64,000 nucleotides of DNA from CAVPHV01 sp963704825 (GTDB taxonomy: Bacteria; Actinomycetota; Acidimicrobiia; Spongiisociales; UBA5794), in assembly GCA_963704825.1 (NCBI GenBank), contig CAVPHV010000014.1, positions 434,001 to 498,000 on the forward strand, read 5' to 3'. Below are positions 52,702 to 61,052 of this stretch, piece after piece. A program made the translations under genes and the position numbers. Below the pieces are notes generated by a model that worked only from the letters and a program-made list of their open reading frames with translations, was not told the origin of the DNA and searched no databases. The stretch's first letter is position 1; each line of letters starts with the position of its first letter.

Positions 52702-52821
52702 TCAGGAGCGCATGTCTGATGCGCTCGGGCGGAACACCCGAGAGCTGGGCATCAGACAACACATGGGTGAAACCGGCGCCGGACGCGCCGCGCCGGGTTG
52801 GGGCGGGTGGTACAACTCCAT
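52702..52821 (-). CDS. Putative metY leader peptide with Met-Cys-Cys-Leu-Met run
   Basis: 39 codons from ATG 52821 to TGA, between the SAM-I aptamer and metY. GACGAGAGGACC precedes this ATG and the same 12 bases precede the metY ATG, so the site is plausibly translated. Residues 20-24 are Met-Cys-Cys-Leu-Met. The second Cys codon and the next two (52757-52749) form strand 1 of a hairpin with 52714-52722; the following segment (52735-52744) can pair with 52724-52729 or, by 10 perfect bp, with 52682-52691. That is the layout of a ribosome-stalling attenuator. The peptide sequence itself need not have a function. Not verified. Confidence 0.5.
   Translation of the reverse strand: MELYHPPQPGAARPAPVSPMCCLMPSSRVFRPSASDMRS
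52706..52757 (-). promoter_or_regulatory. Alternative hairpins overlapping the leader ORF (candidate attenuator)
   Basis: Three competing pairings: 52749-52757 with 52714-52722 (9 bp, closes the Cys codons); 52706-52713 with 52719-52726 (8 bp); and 52735-52744 with 52682-52691 (10 bp, antiterminator-like). They cannot all form together. Confidence 0.55.
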
Positions 52822-52851
52822 GGCAGGTCGGTCCTCTCGTCTCGCTTGTAC

Positions 52852-52886
52852 GCGCTCTCGGGAGCGCCGCGAGCGGGGTGTCCCGC
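52852..52886 (-). terminator. Two short GC hairpins after the SAM-I aptamer
   Basis: GCGGG/CCCGC (52873-52886, loop of 4) and GCGCTC/GAGCGC (52852-52867, loop of 4). They could be the riboswitch expression platform (terminator), though no U-run follows. Confidence 0.4.
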
Positions 52887-52895
52887 CGGTCGGCT

Positions 52896-52976
52896 GCTCA
52901 TCGATCAGGCATTGGCACCGATCAGGTCGGTTGCCGCGGCTTCGAAGGGCCTGTCCCTCCACCGCTCTTGATGAAC
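52896..52976 (-). ncRNA. SAM-I (S-box) riboswitch aptamer upstream of metY
   Basis: Read on the minus strand, the S-box core is complete: P1 arms TTCATC and GATGAG with one G-U pair; AAGAGCGGTGGAGGGACAG (kink-turn region with GGAGGGA); GGCCCTTCGAAGCCGCGGCAACC (conserved GAAGCC and GGCAACC); and GGTGCCAATGCCTGAT closing the junction. It senses S-adenosylmethionine and is expected to lower metY expression when SAM is plentiful. It is about 290 nt upstream of the metY start, unusually far, because of the inserted leader ORF. Confidence 0.88.
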
Positions 52977-53000
52977 GCGTTGTGTATGTTGTGGCTGGCG

Positions 53001-53029
53001 AGTGAAGCAGCGCCACGTCGCCCTGTCAA
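53001..53029 (-). promoter_or_regulatory. Promoter of the metY leader
   Basis: Perfect TTGACA (minus strand, 53029-53024), 17-bp spacer, TTCACT (53006-53001). Predicted start near 52994, about 18 nt before the riboswitch. Confidence 0.55.
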
Positions 53030-53381
53030 GGGTTGGGCGACTCGGGATCGGCTCACCCTCTAGACCAGCGCGCAGCTCGCCGATTCAGCTGGAAAGGCTG
53101 GAGCAGACTCAGGGTCTGGTCTCCGACAGGACCACGCGCGCGTAGTAGGAAGGCCAGGGTTCGTCTGATCCGTATCCCTATCTATTGGCGGTCGGCAGGC
53201 ATCGCTTCTGTCAGCTCGCCCAAGCTTCTTCTCCAGGCCGATGACGATCACGTCGAGGGGTGATCGGAGATGGGCATGTTCGCCATGCGGGTAGCTCCTG
53301 TTGCCTGCAAGAACTGCAGCCAGGTGGTGTCCTTCTCGTCGCACCTGCTGGGCATCTGATCTGGCTGCGCCGGCGGAGAGA
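53030..53381. other. Intergenic stretch without a visible gene
   Basis: No protein-like frame, RNA gene or repeat is convincing here. A 29-codon rightward frame at 53271 with a CxxC pair is probably chance. Confidence 0.5.
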
Positions 53382-53801
53382 TCAGCCGGCGCGCCACCCT
53401 ACGATTGCCGACGGCATCACCACGATTCCGGATTCGATCGACCCGGGATCGGAGTACTGCGGGTAGCGGTCTGCCAGCAGCGAGAGGAAGTCCGTGGAGT
53501 CTGCCGAGCGTGCTTCGGCGCCCGTCCCTGAGATCCGCACCCACCACAGGCGAGACCAGTCGTCGTCGTAGTGCTCGACCAGCAGCGTGCACCGGGGATC
53601 GTGGCGGAGGTTCTCGAGCCGTTGCAGTCGAGTCGAGGTCTTCGCTTTGATGGTGTCGACCGGGATGAAGATGCGATGATCCTCGCCGGTGGTGTAGACG
53701 ACCGGTACCAGATCCACTCCGCGCACTTCGTGTCGGGTTCCCAACACGCCATGGCGAGCCCGCTCGACTCGCCTCCAGGCTTCGGTCGTGTGCAACCGCA
53801 T
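53382..53801 (-). CDS. PPOX-class F420-dependent oxidoreductase-like protein
   Basis: 139 residues, split beta-barrel of the pyridoxamine-phosphate-oxidase type, close to TIGR03668. LVPVVYTTGEDHRIFIPVD and KTSTRLQRLENLRHDPRCTLLVEHYDDDWSRLWWVRISG are the core strands and the family's conserved Asp-Asp-Trp and Trp-Trp-Val-Arg. Such proteins bind F420 or flavin in actinobacteria; no cofactor residue can be assigned. ATG 53801. Confidence 0.8.
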   Translation of the reverse strand: MRLHTTEAWRRVERARHGVLGTRHEVRGVDLVPVVYTTGEDHRIFIPVDTIKAKTSTRLQRLENLRHDPRCTLLVEHYDDDWSRLWWVRISGTGAEARSADSTDFLSLLADRYPQYSDPGSIESGIVVMPSAIVGWRAG

Positions 53802-53935
53802 TGAGTGATCCTTGCACGATGTACGACCGTTGGAGGCTCATCGGATCTGGCGATGAGCCGACGAGGCCGCGGCGGCCCGCGATTGGCGTGTTGTGGGGGC
53901 AACGAAACGGCAGGTCGCAGGCTGAATCGGGGCGC

Positions 53936-55189
53936 TCAAGCCCCGTTGAGTCTTCCCACCCGGATGTAGAGCGGTGCTGCAGCCGCAATGACGACCGCTC
54001 CCGTGACGATCGCGGTTGGTAGGTTGGTGGCGTCGGCGAGCACACCAAGTGCGATGCCGCCCACCATCCCACCCGCTTGTGCCGTCATGCTGTTGGCAGA
54101 GGCGACGGTGGCCCGGGTTCCCGGGTTGTCGACAGCTCGGTGAAGCAGGCCCTGGTGAACTGGGTTCGCCGCTCCGTGTATGCCCATCGTGAGGACGTAG
54201 GCGATCACGACACCCCACGGACGGTACGCAAGCGCAATTGCGACGACGGTCAGGCCTTGGGCCACCATCAACGTGGCGGCCGCGGTGCTCGTCCTGATGC
54301 GTTTGGTCAGAAGCGGAACAGATGCAGCGCCCACGGCGGACACCAGCCAGGCCACCGAGTTGGTCGGCCCCAGGAGGGCTGCAGCTTGGTCGGCGCTCTC
54401 GAGGACATCACCGAGCTTGACGGGAGTGAATGTCTCAAAGGCAGTCATGCCGAAACCCCAGAGGAACTCGACGGCGACGATTGCGATCAGGACGCGGCTT
54501 GTCAACACCGTCCTCACGGCCGAGGCGACAATCGATCGTGTGTCGCCGATCGCGGATCGAATGCTCGCGGGGGCGCCTCTGCGGGGCGGTTCGGTCATGA
54601 GGAGGGCGATCGCTGCGACTTCCACGACGAGGAACCCGAGAGCGGCAACCACGGGGGCGGTGAGCGGGCCCACCTTCGGGAACGGATCCATCACAACGAT
54701 GGCGCTGCTCGCCAGCGACCCAAGACCGATCGACACACCGGTAACCGTCCCGGCGAGCGAGAACCCTCGCTCGATGTTGGTCTCTGGATTGATGGCCTGA
54801 GCCGTGTCCACATACCACGAATCAAGAGGCCCGCTCTCCAGAGCCCGGTAGACCCCGAGCATCGCGAACACGGCTGCCAGCAAGGGAAGCGACTCCGCGA
54901 AAAGGAGGAGGACAAGTGCGGCGAAAGAAAAGGCCGACGCAATCAGCAGTGTGGTGCGGCGACCGACGGCATCGGCCAGACCCCCGGTGGGGAGTTCGAG
55001 CAGCAGGACCATCGCCCCTTGTGCTGCGAATACCACGCCGATCTGTGCGAGCGAAAGCCCTCGGTCAAGCAGCAGGAGAACGAGGACCGGAATCAGGAGG
55101 CCCGTCGGAAACCAGCGCAGCGCCCGAAGGATGAGGAATCGATTCTGGACCGACCCTCCGGTCGCAGGCGATCGCGAGGTTGCGCTCAA
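53936..55189 (-). CDS. Major facilitator superfamily transporter
   Basis: 417 residues, 12 predicted helices. RALRWFPTGLLIPVLVLLLL opens helix 1; the loop-2 motif A reads GGLADAVGRRTTLLIASA. A large central loop near GAPASIRSAIGDTRS. Substrate not predictable; a drug or metabolite exporter is likely. TTG start at 55189. The neighbour at 55393 is divergent. Contains an unusually long Ala-rich final helix. Confidence 0.85.
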   Translation of the reverse strand: MSATSRSPATGGSVQNRFLILRALRWFPTGLLIPVLVLLLLDRGLSLAQIGVVFAAQGAMVLLLELPTGGLADAVGRRTTLLIASAFSFAALVLLLFAESLPLLAAVFAMLGVYRALESGPLDSWYVDTAQAINPETNIERGFSLAGTVTGVSIGLGSLASSAIVVMDPFPKVGPLTAPVVAALGFLVVEVAAIALLMTEPPRRGAPASIRSAIGDTRSIVASAVRTVLTSRVLIAIVAVEFLWGFGMTAFETFTPVKLGDVLESADQAAALLGPTNSVAWLVSAVGAASVPLLTKRIRTSTAAATLMVAQGLTVVAIALAYRPWGVVIAYVLTMGIHGAANPVHQGLLHRAVDNPGTRATVASANSMTAQAGGMVGGIALGVLADATNLPTAIVTGAVVIAAAAPLYIRVGRLNGA

Positions 55190-55392
55190 TCCGAGTTCTC
55201 AGCTCGCATCATGACAGCAGGAGGCCGCCGACCGCCGAAAGTATGGTTTGGCCGGCGACCCTGCGTCGGTTCCGATGGAGGGCACCGCCCACTGGAGCGC
55301 GGTCCGAAGATGATGCATGGCGGACCACGATACCGGGCGGCGCTCGGTGGCGCGAGCGCCGGTCCATCGAATCAGGGCCTATCGTGGCCTCC

Positions 55393-56274
55393 ATGGACGT
55401 CGGCGTATTGCATCCGGGGGCAATGGGATCTGCCCTGGCGGGGGCCATCGGTCGACCGGTTGCGTGGGCGAGTGAGGGTCGTTCCGAAGATACGGCGCGA
55501 CGTGCGCAATCGTACGGACTCGTTGACGCCGGTTCCATCGATTCGCTGGTCGACATGACGGACATCGTGATCTCCGTGTGCCCTCCTCATGCCGCAGTCG
55601 ACGTCGCAGTCGCGGTGTCCGCCCTCGGCTTCAGCGGTATCTACGTCGACGCAAACGCCGTTTCTCCAGACACCGTTGAACTGATCGCCGAACGGTTCGA
55701 TCGGTTTGTTGACGGAGCCATCATCGGTTCTCCTCCGGAAGAGGCCGGATCGACACGCCTGTACCTTGCCGGGCCGGACGCACCATCGGTGGCTGAGCTT
55801 TGGGCGGGGTCCATTGTCGATGCCGTCGTATTGGACGGCCCGATCGGGTCGGCGTCAGCTCTGAAAATGGCGTTCGCGGGGTGGACGAAGGGGAGCGCCG
55901 CGCTCTTGATGGCGATGCGCGCCTACGCAGAGGCTGCAGGGGTTTCCCGGACATTGGTAGCTGAGTGGACCGACAGTATTCCGGGTCTGGAGGACAAGGT
56001 AACGCGAAGCGCCACACGAACCGGACCCAAGGCGTGGAGATTCGCCGGTGAGATGGAACAGATAGCCCAGTCGATGGGCGCGGTTGGGCTCCCCACCGGG
56101 TTCCACACCGCAGCTGCCCGGATCTACGCCTCACTCGCCGACCTCAAGGGTGAAACAGATCCGTCTCTCGACACGGTTCTGGAGCTGATTATGGGAGATG
56201 CGGGTGGCGCGTCCACGATTGATGCGACTGAATCACCAACCCGAGATGCGGGGCGAGCGGGCCCTCGGCGTTGA
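55393..56274 (+). CDS. NAD(P)-binding oxidoreductase, 6PGDH-like with DUF1932 C-terminal domain
   Basis: 293 residues from ATG 55393, with TATCGT 7 nt upstream. Rossmann start MDVGVLHPGAMGSALAGAIG (the first Gly triad is GxxxPGxMG), then IVISVCPPHAAVDVAVAVS, GIYVDANAVSPDTVELI and DGAIIGSPPEEAGSTRLYLA. The C-terminal helical domain has SALKMAFAGWTKGSAALLMA with the Lys at the position used by beta-hydroxyacid dehydrogenases. Substrate unknown. Confidence 0.85.
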   Translation: MDVGVLHPGAMGSALAGAIGRPVAWASEGRSEDTARRAQSYGLVDAGSIDSLVDMTDIVISVCPPHAAVDVAVAVSALGFSGIYVDANAVSPDTVELIAERFDRFVDGAIIGSPPEEAGSTRLYLAGPDAPSVAELWAGSIVDAVVLDGPIGSASALKMAFAGWTKGSAALLMAMRAYAEAAGVSRTLVAEWTDSIPGLEDKVTRSATRTGPKAWRFAGEMEQIAQSMGAVGLPTGFHTAAARIYASLADLKGETDPSLDTVLELIMGDAGGASTIDATESPTRDAGRAGPRR

Positions 56275-56474
56275 CGTATTGGCGATGGGTCTGTGCCTCG
56301 TCACGCAGCAACCGCCACGCTGCGACCGTCCGAAACGGAGTTCCGAGGACGGGTTTCAGCCCACTATGATGGGCTTGCAGCGCGATTCTTCCAAGAACTG
56401 GCTCACTCGGCGTTCTTAGGTGATTCTTAGATGCTGCTCAGATATCCCTCACCGCTCATCTGCAGGATACGGTC

Positions 56475-56672
56475 ATGGCTGAATCAACACTCACCGGGCG
56501 CCGCCTCACCGGCAAGCGCCGCGCCCCGAAGGCCGTCGCAGGCCGCCGGGTGTGCTCAAGTCCGAAATGCGACACCGTAATCTCTCGCTACAACAAGAAG
56601 ACCACCTGCTACACGCACAGTCCAGTGAAGTTCCCTCGGGTCCGCGGACGCGAGGTTCCGACTCCAAGTTGA
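56475..56672 (+). CDS. Small zinc-ribbon-like protein
   Basis: 65 residues. The N-terminus is basic (RRLTGKRRAPKAVAGRR). A compact metal-site pattern follows: Cys27 and Cys32 in VCSSPKCDTVISRYN, and Cys45 and His48 in TTCYTHSP. The pattern Cys-x4-Cys...YN...Cys-x2-His recurs in actinobacterial DNA-associated small proteins; a nucleic-acid role is inferred. It follows 200 nt (56275-56474) that hold no gene I can support. A GC hairpin at 56698 follows. Confidence 0.65.
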   Translation: MAESTLTGRRLTGKRRAPKAVAGRRVCSSPKCDTVISRYNKKTTCYTHSPVKFPRVRGREVPTPS

Positions 56673-56697
56673 ACGCAGGTTCTCGATCCCGCGCACC

Positions 56698-56717
56698 AGG
56701 CCGCCGCAAGGCGGCCT
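56698..56717 (+). terminator. Terminator after the zinc-ribbon gene
   Basis: Perfect 8-bp AGGCCGCC/GGCGGCCT with a GCAA tetraloop, 26 nt after the stop. Confidence 0.6.
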
Positions 56718-56761
56718 CGGCGCGTTCTGGGCCACCCCCAACCGTTCTCATCCCAATTTCA

Positions 56762-56804
56762 CACAGGGCTCAGGCCGGCCTCAAGTCCGGCTGAGAACCT
56801 GTGC
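56762..56804 (+). promoter_or_regulatory. Leader hairpin before the lipoprotein gene
   Basis: CTCAGGCCGG pairs with CCGGCTGAG (one bulge), extended by ACAGG/CCTGT outer bases. Ends 33 nt before ATG 56837. Confidence 0.45.
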
Positions 56805-56836
56805 TGGACATTGACTCCCAACCAAGAGGTCCATCC

Positions 56837-57466
56837 ATGAAACGCCTGCTGCCGCTGCTTGCGGTGATCGCTCTCGTCGCCGCCGCCTGTGGTGGTGGTG
56901 ACTCCGATTCGGGGGTCGCTTCGCTGGAAGTTTCCGGCGACGAGGTGCCGGCGATATCCGATGGTGAAGCGTCCGCCGAGGTCGACCAGGAGACTGCCGT
57001 CCTGGCATTTGCGGCCTGCATGCGCGACAACGGAGTCGACATGGAAGACCCGACCGTAGACGCAGACGGCAACATCCGCCTCAACTTCCGCGGCAACGCC
57101 GGGCCCGGCGAAGAGGGTTTCGACCGCGAGACGGTCCGCGCTGCCCAGGAAGCTTGCGCCGAGTATCGCGAGGTCCTTAGCTTCGGATTCGAAGATCGCG
57201 ACAATGCTGAGTTCCAGGATCAGATTCTCGAGTTTGCCGCGTGCATGCGCGACAACGGCTACGACATGGCCGACCCGGACTTCTCCAGCTTCGGCCCCGG
57301 CGGCGAAGGCGAGTCCGGCGACGGTCCCCGTGGCCCCTTTGGCGCCATTGACCCCGAAGACCCTACCTTCCAGGCCGGCCTCGAGGCATGCCAAGACATT
57401 CTCTCCGGCTTTGGTCCCGACGGGGCCGGGCCGCGGTTTGGCGGTCCGGGCGGAGGCGAGGGATGA
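56837..57466 (+). CDS. Lipoprotein with duplicated FAACMRDNG motif
   Basis: 209 residues. Signal peptide and lipobox LVAAACGGG, then two similar segments: LAFAACMRDNGVDMEDP (about residues 56-72) and EFAACMRDNGYDMADPDF (about 134-151), each followed by an acidic stretch; this internal repeat carries Cys-Met-Arg in both copies. Family members stand next to efflux adaptors in actinobacteria; role unknown. The TGA overlaps the adaptor ATG at 57463, so it is the first gene of the operon. Confidence 0.75.
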   Translation: MKRLLPLLAVIALVAAACGGGDSDSGVASLEVSGDEVPAISDGEASAEVDQETAVLAFAACMRDNGVDMEDPTVDADGNIRLNFRGNAGPGEEGFDRETVRAAQEACAEYREVLSFGFEDRDNAEFQDQILEFAACMRDNGYDMADPDFSSFGPGGEGESGDGPRGPFGAIDPEDPTFQAGLEACQDILSGFGPDGAGPRFGGPGGGEG

Positions 57467-59081
57467 CATCCACCAGACGCAGCGAGGAACCGAGTGTGAG
57501 CAACACCATCGAGCCGGCTGCGCAGCACGCAGATCTCGTCGAGAATGAGGACATGAACACCGACGCACCCATCCCTTCGCCACCCAGCCCACGTCGTTCC
57601 CGTCGGTGGTGGATCGCCGGAGCGGTCGCCGTCATTGCGGTTGTCGGTGTCGGTTGGTCGCTGGCTTCCGGCAACGGCGACGCCGAGGAAGCAGGCGACG
57701 TGCCGTCGCGCAGCTTTGCGGCGGTCGTGTCCACCGACCTCGTCCAAGAGGAGAGCTACGACGGCACCTTGGGCACCGTCGAGGCCGATCCGATCGGCAC
57801 GCCAATCAACCGGCACGGTGACGTCGATCGCAGTCGCCGGAACCACCGTCGAGCAAGGAGATGTCCTGTTTGCGGTCGACGGCGAACCGGTTGTCCTGCT
57901 CTACGGGTCAACACCCGCGTATCGCGATCTCATCCCGACCGAAGACACCGACACCATCGTGATCCGAGACAACGGCACGATCACGTCGGTCGTCGCCCAG
58001 GGGACCGTCATCGAACAAGGCGACGTTCTCTACTACCTGGACGGCGAGCCGGTCGTTGCTCTGTACGGTGACGTACCGGCCTACCGCACCATGGCCGACC
58101 TGAGCACCAACATGACCGGTGAAGACGTCCGCCAGCTCGAAACGGCACTGGCGGCCCTCGGGTTCGACGATCTCACGGTTGACGACGAATTCACCGACGC
58201 CACCGAGAACATGGTCGAGGATTGGCAGGATTCGATCGGCGCGGATGACGACGGAGTGGTCGACCTCGGCGAGGTCGTGTTCATCCCCGGTCCGGTTACG
58301 GTGATCGAAGCCCTGGTTGGGGCCGGTGACGTTGCCAACGACGGCCGTGAGATCCTGGTCGTCACCGGCACCGACCCGGCGACCGGCGACGACATCCTGC
58401 AACTCGAGGAAGGTCTGGCGGCGCTCGGCTACGACGCCGACGGCGCCCTCATTGTCGACGGAGAGTACGACGAAGCCACCGGCGCTGCGGTTGAGGCCTG
58501 GCAACTCGACCTCGGCGCCGAGGTCGACGGCATCGTCCACCTCGGTGAGGTGGTGTTCCTCCCGTCGGCGGTGCGGATCAGCGACGAACTTGCCCCTCGC
58601 CGGCAGCGCAGTGAATCCCGGCAGCGGCGTGCTCGCGGTGTCTTCCGCCGACAAGGTGGTCACCTTCGACCTGCCGGCAGAGGACCAAGCCCTGCTCGTC
58701 GAGGGTGATGCCGTGGTCGTAGTGTTGCCCGACAACACCAAGACGCCCGCCACGGTGACCGAGGTGTCTGCGGTCGCCACCGTCGACCAGGGCGGCAATT
58801 CCGTGTTCGAAGTCACCGTTGCGCTCGACGCCCCGGCCGTCGCGGCCGGACTCGACGAAGCTCCGGTCGACGTCGAGGTTGTGAGCGACTCCGTACGCGG
58901 TGTGGTGGCGGTCCCGGTCACCGCCCTGGTCGCGCTGCAGGAGGGCGGCTATGCGGTCGAGGTAGATGCCGGCGGGGGCACCGTTCGCCTCGTCGGGGTC
59001 GAGGTCGGGTTCTACGCCGACGGCATGGTCGAGATCACCTCAGCGGGCGTGGCGGTGGGTGACCAGGTTGTGGTCCCGTGA
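57463..59081 (+). pseudogene. HlyD/MacA-like efflux adaptor, interrupted by two one-base insertions
   Basis: Joining 57463-57810, 57812-58594 and 58596-59081 gives a normal 538-residue membrane-fusion protein. Each skipped base is a C (57811 in AACCGG; 58595 in CCCC). The N-terminal helix (SRRWWIAGAVAVIAVVGVGW) anchors it. Barrel-sandwich halves GTVTSIAVAGTTVEQGDVLF and GTITSVVAQGTVIEQGDVLY each end DGEPVVxLYG; two peptidoglycan-binding-like units follow (LETALAALGFDDLTVDDEF and LEEGLAALGYDADGALIVD), then VTEVSAVATVDQGGNSVFEV. It would link the ABC pump to the outside. As written it is broken; sequencing error is quite possible. Confidence 0.8.
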
Positions 59082-59812
59082 CCGCAACTCTGGTCGAACC
59101 ACCGGCGGCAGGGGACACCGGGTCGGACATCGTCCTGTCACTCCACGACGTGGTCAAGGAGTACCCGCTGACCCCGCCGGTGCGGGCTCTGGCCGGGGTG
59201 ACCTTCGAAGTCGAACGGGGCGAGTTGGTTGCGGTGGTCGGTCCTTCCGGCAGTGGGAAGTCCACGTTGCTGCACATCATGGGAACGCTCGACCGCCCTA
59301 CCTCCGGCGAGGTGACGGTGGCCGGGCACGCCATCTCGCAGCTCTCCGACAAGAACATGTCGGCGTTGCGCTCGCAGCACATCGGTTTTGTGTTCCAGCA
59401 GTTCTTCCTGCTCAGCGGGTACACCGCGCTCGACAACGTCGCCGACGGGCTGCTCTACACCGGGATGCCGCTGGCCGAGCGACGCGACCTCGCCGCTGTG
59501 GCACTTCGCCAGGTTGGACTCAGCCACCGGCTGGACCACGACGCCACCAAGCTGTCCGGCGGTGAGCGCCAGCGGGTAGCCATCGCCCGGGCGCTGGTTG
59601 GCGGGCCGTCGATTGTGCTCGCCGACGAACCGACCGGGAACCTCGACTCGAAGACCAGCGACGCCATCGTCGAACTCATCGAGAGCCTGAACGCCGGCGG
59701 CACCACCATCGTGGTGATCACTCACAACCACGAGATCGCCGGCCATTTTCCCCGTTCGGTTGGGCTGCGCGACGGGCTGATCGAATACGACCGGCTCAAC
59801 GGGGTCCACTGA
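59078..59812 (+). CDS. MacB-type ABC transporter ATPase
   Basis: 244 residues. GTG 59078 overlaps the adaptor stop (GTGA). Walker A GPSGSGKST, Q loop VFQQFFLLSGYTALDNV, signature LSGGERQRVAIARAL, Walker B IVLADEPTGNLDSK and H loop VVITHNHEIAG. LolD/MacB subfamily, typical of efflux or lipoprotein-release pumps. Confidence 0.94.
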   Translation: MTATLVEPPAAGDTGSDIVLSLHDVVKEYPLTPPVRALAGVTFEVERGELVAVVGPSGSGKSTLLHIMGTLDRPTSGEVTVAGHAISQLSDKNMSALRSQHIGFVFQQFFLLSGYTALDNVADGLLYTGMPLAERRDLAAVALRQVGLSHRLDHDATKLSGGERQRVAIARALVGGPSIVLADEPTGNLDSKTSDAIVELIESLNAGGTTIVVITHNHEIAGHFPRSVGLRDGLIEYDRLNGVH

Positions 59813-59813
59813 G

Positions 59814-61013
59814 ATGGCCGCCACCCTCACCCCATCCAAGCTGCATGCTGCCGACGTGGCGCGCACCGCCAGCGTTGGGATCCGGACCCGCAAGCTACGC
59901 GCCGCACTTTCCGCCCTCGGCATCATGATCGGGATTGCCGCCATGGTCGGCGTGCTCGGACTCTCCGAGTCCTCGAAGTCCGACTTGCTGGCCCAACTCG
60001 ACAAGCTCGGCACCAACCTGCTCACCGTCCAGGCCGGCACCGGGATCGGGATCGGGAGTGGCGAACTGCCCGAGGACGCTGCCGCAATGATTGCCCGGAT
60101 CGGCCCGGTGGAAACGACCAGCACGGTCAGCGAGGTCGACGCCAACGTCTACAAGAACGATCTGGTGCCGAGCGGACAGACCGGTGGCATCAGCGTCCAG
60201 GCCGTCGACGTCAACCTGCTCGACACGCTGGCGGGAACGGTGGCCGACGGTCAGTTCATCACCGCGGCCAACGCGGACTATCCGACCACGGTGCTCGGCT
60301 CGGTGGCCGCGCAGCGTCTCGGCATCGCCGAGGTGAACGGTACCCAGCAGATCTGGCTCGGCGAGCAGTGGTTCACGGTGGTCGGGGTCCTCGACGAATT
60401 CGAGCTGAGCCCCGACCTCGACCGGGCCGCCATCATCGGGATCAGCGCCGCTGAGACATATCTCGATCATGATCCCGTGCCGACGTCGATCCTGGTTCGC
60501 ACCGACCCGGCCTACGTCGATGACGTCATGGGCGTCCTCGCCGCCACCACCAATCCGGAGAATCCTGAGGAAGTTGAGGTCTCCCGCCCCACCGACGCCC
60601 TCGAGGCGAAGGAGGCCGCCGACGACGCGTTCACCGCGTTGTTCCTCGGTCTCGGCGCGGTCGCCCTGCTCGTCGGCGGCGTCGGCATCGCCAACGTCAT
60701 GGTCATTTCTGTGCTCGAGCGTCGCTCCGAGATCGGGCTGCGCCGTGCCCTAGGTGCCACCAAGCGCCACGTCGCGGTCCAGTTCCTCGGCGAGGCGCTG
60801 TTGCTGGCCGGCATCGGCGGAGTCGGCGGGGTACTGCTCGGAGTCGGGGTCACCACCCTGTACGCCAACCTGCGGGGTTGGAATGCCCTGATTCCCCCGA
60901 TTGCAATGGCCGGTGGCGTTGCCGCCGCCCTCATCATCGGCGCCATCGCCGGTCTGTATCCGGCAGTGCGCGCCGCGCGCATGTCACCCACCGAGGCGTT
61001 GCGATATGAATAG
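59814..61013 (+). CDS. MacB-like (FtsX-type) permease
   Basis: 399 residues. One N-terminal helix (about 30-50, with RKLRAALSALGIMIGIAAMV), a periplasmic domain of about 220 residues with VDVNLLDTLAGTVADGQF, then three C-terminal helices: LFLGLGAVALLVGGVGIANVMV followed by VLERRSEIGLRRALGATKRH, the typical FtsX loop. Works with the ATPase before it. It starts 2 nt after the ATPase stop. Confidence 0.93.
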   Translation: MAATLTPSKLHAADVARTASVGIRTRKLRAALSALGIMIGIAAMVGVLGLSESSKSDLLAQLDKLGTNLLTVQAGTGIGIGSGELPEDAAAMIARIGPVETTSTVSEVDANVYKNDLVPSGQTGGISVQAVDVNLLDTLAGTVADGQFITAANADYPTTVLGSVAAQRLGIAEVNGTQQIWLGEQWFTVVGVLDEFELSPDLDRAAIIGISAAETYLDHDPVPTSILVRTDPAYVDDVMGVLAATTNPENPEEVEVSRPTDALEAKEAADDAFTALFLGLGAVALLVGGVGIANVMVISVLERRSEIGLRRALGATKRHVAVQFLGEALLLAGIGGVGGVLLGVGVTTLYANLRGWNALIPPIAMAGGVAAALIIGAIAGLYPAVRAARMSPTEALRYE

Positions 61014-61052
61014 CTGCAGTACCGTCACTGCCCACGCGGGCCAGGAGAACAC

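Noticed and set aside
53271..53360. 29-codon rightward ORF with a CxxC pair
   Set aside because: No ribosome site, no similarity and no flanking signals.
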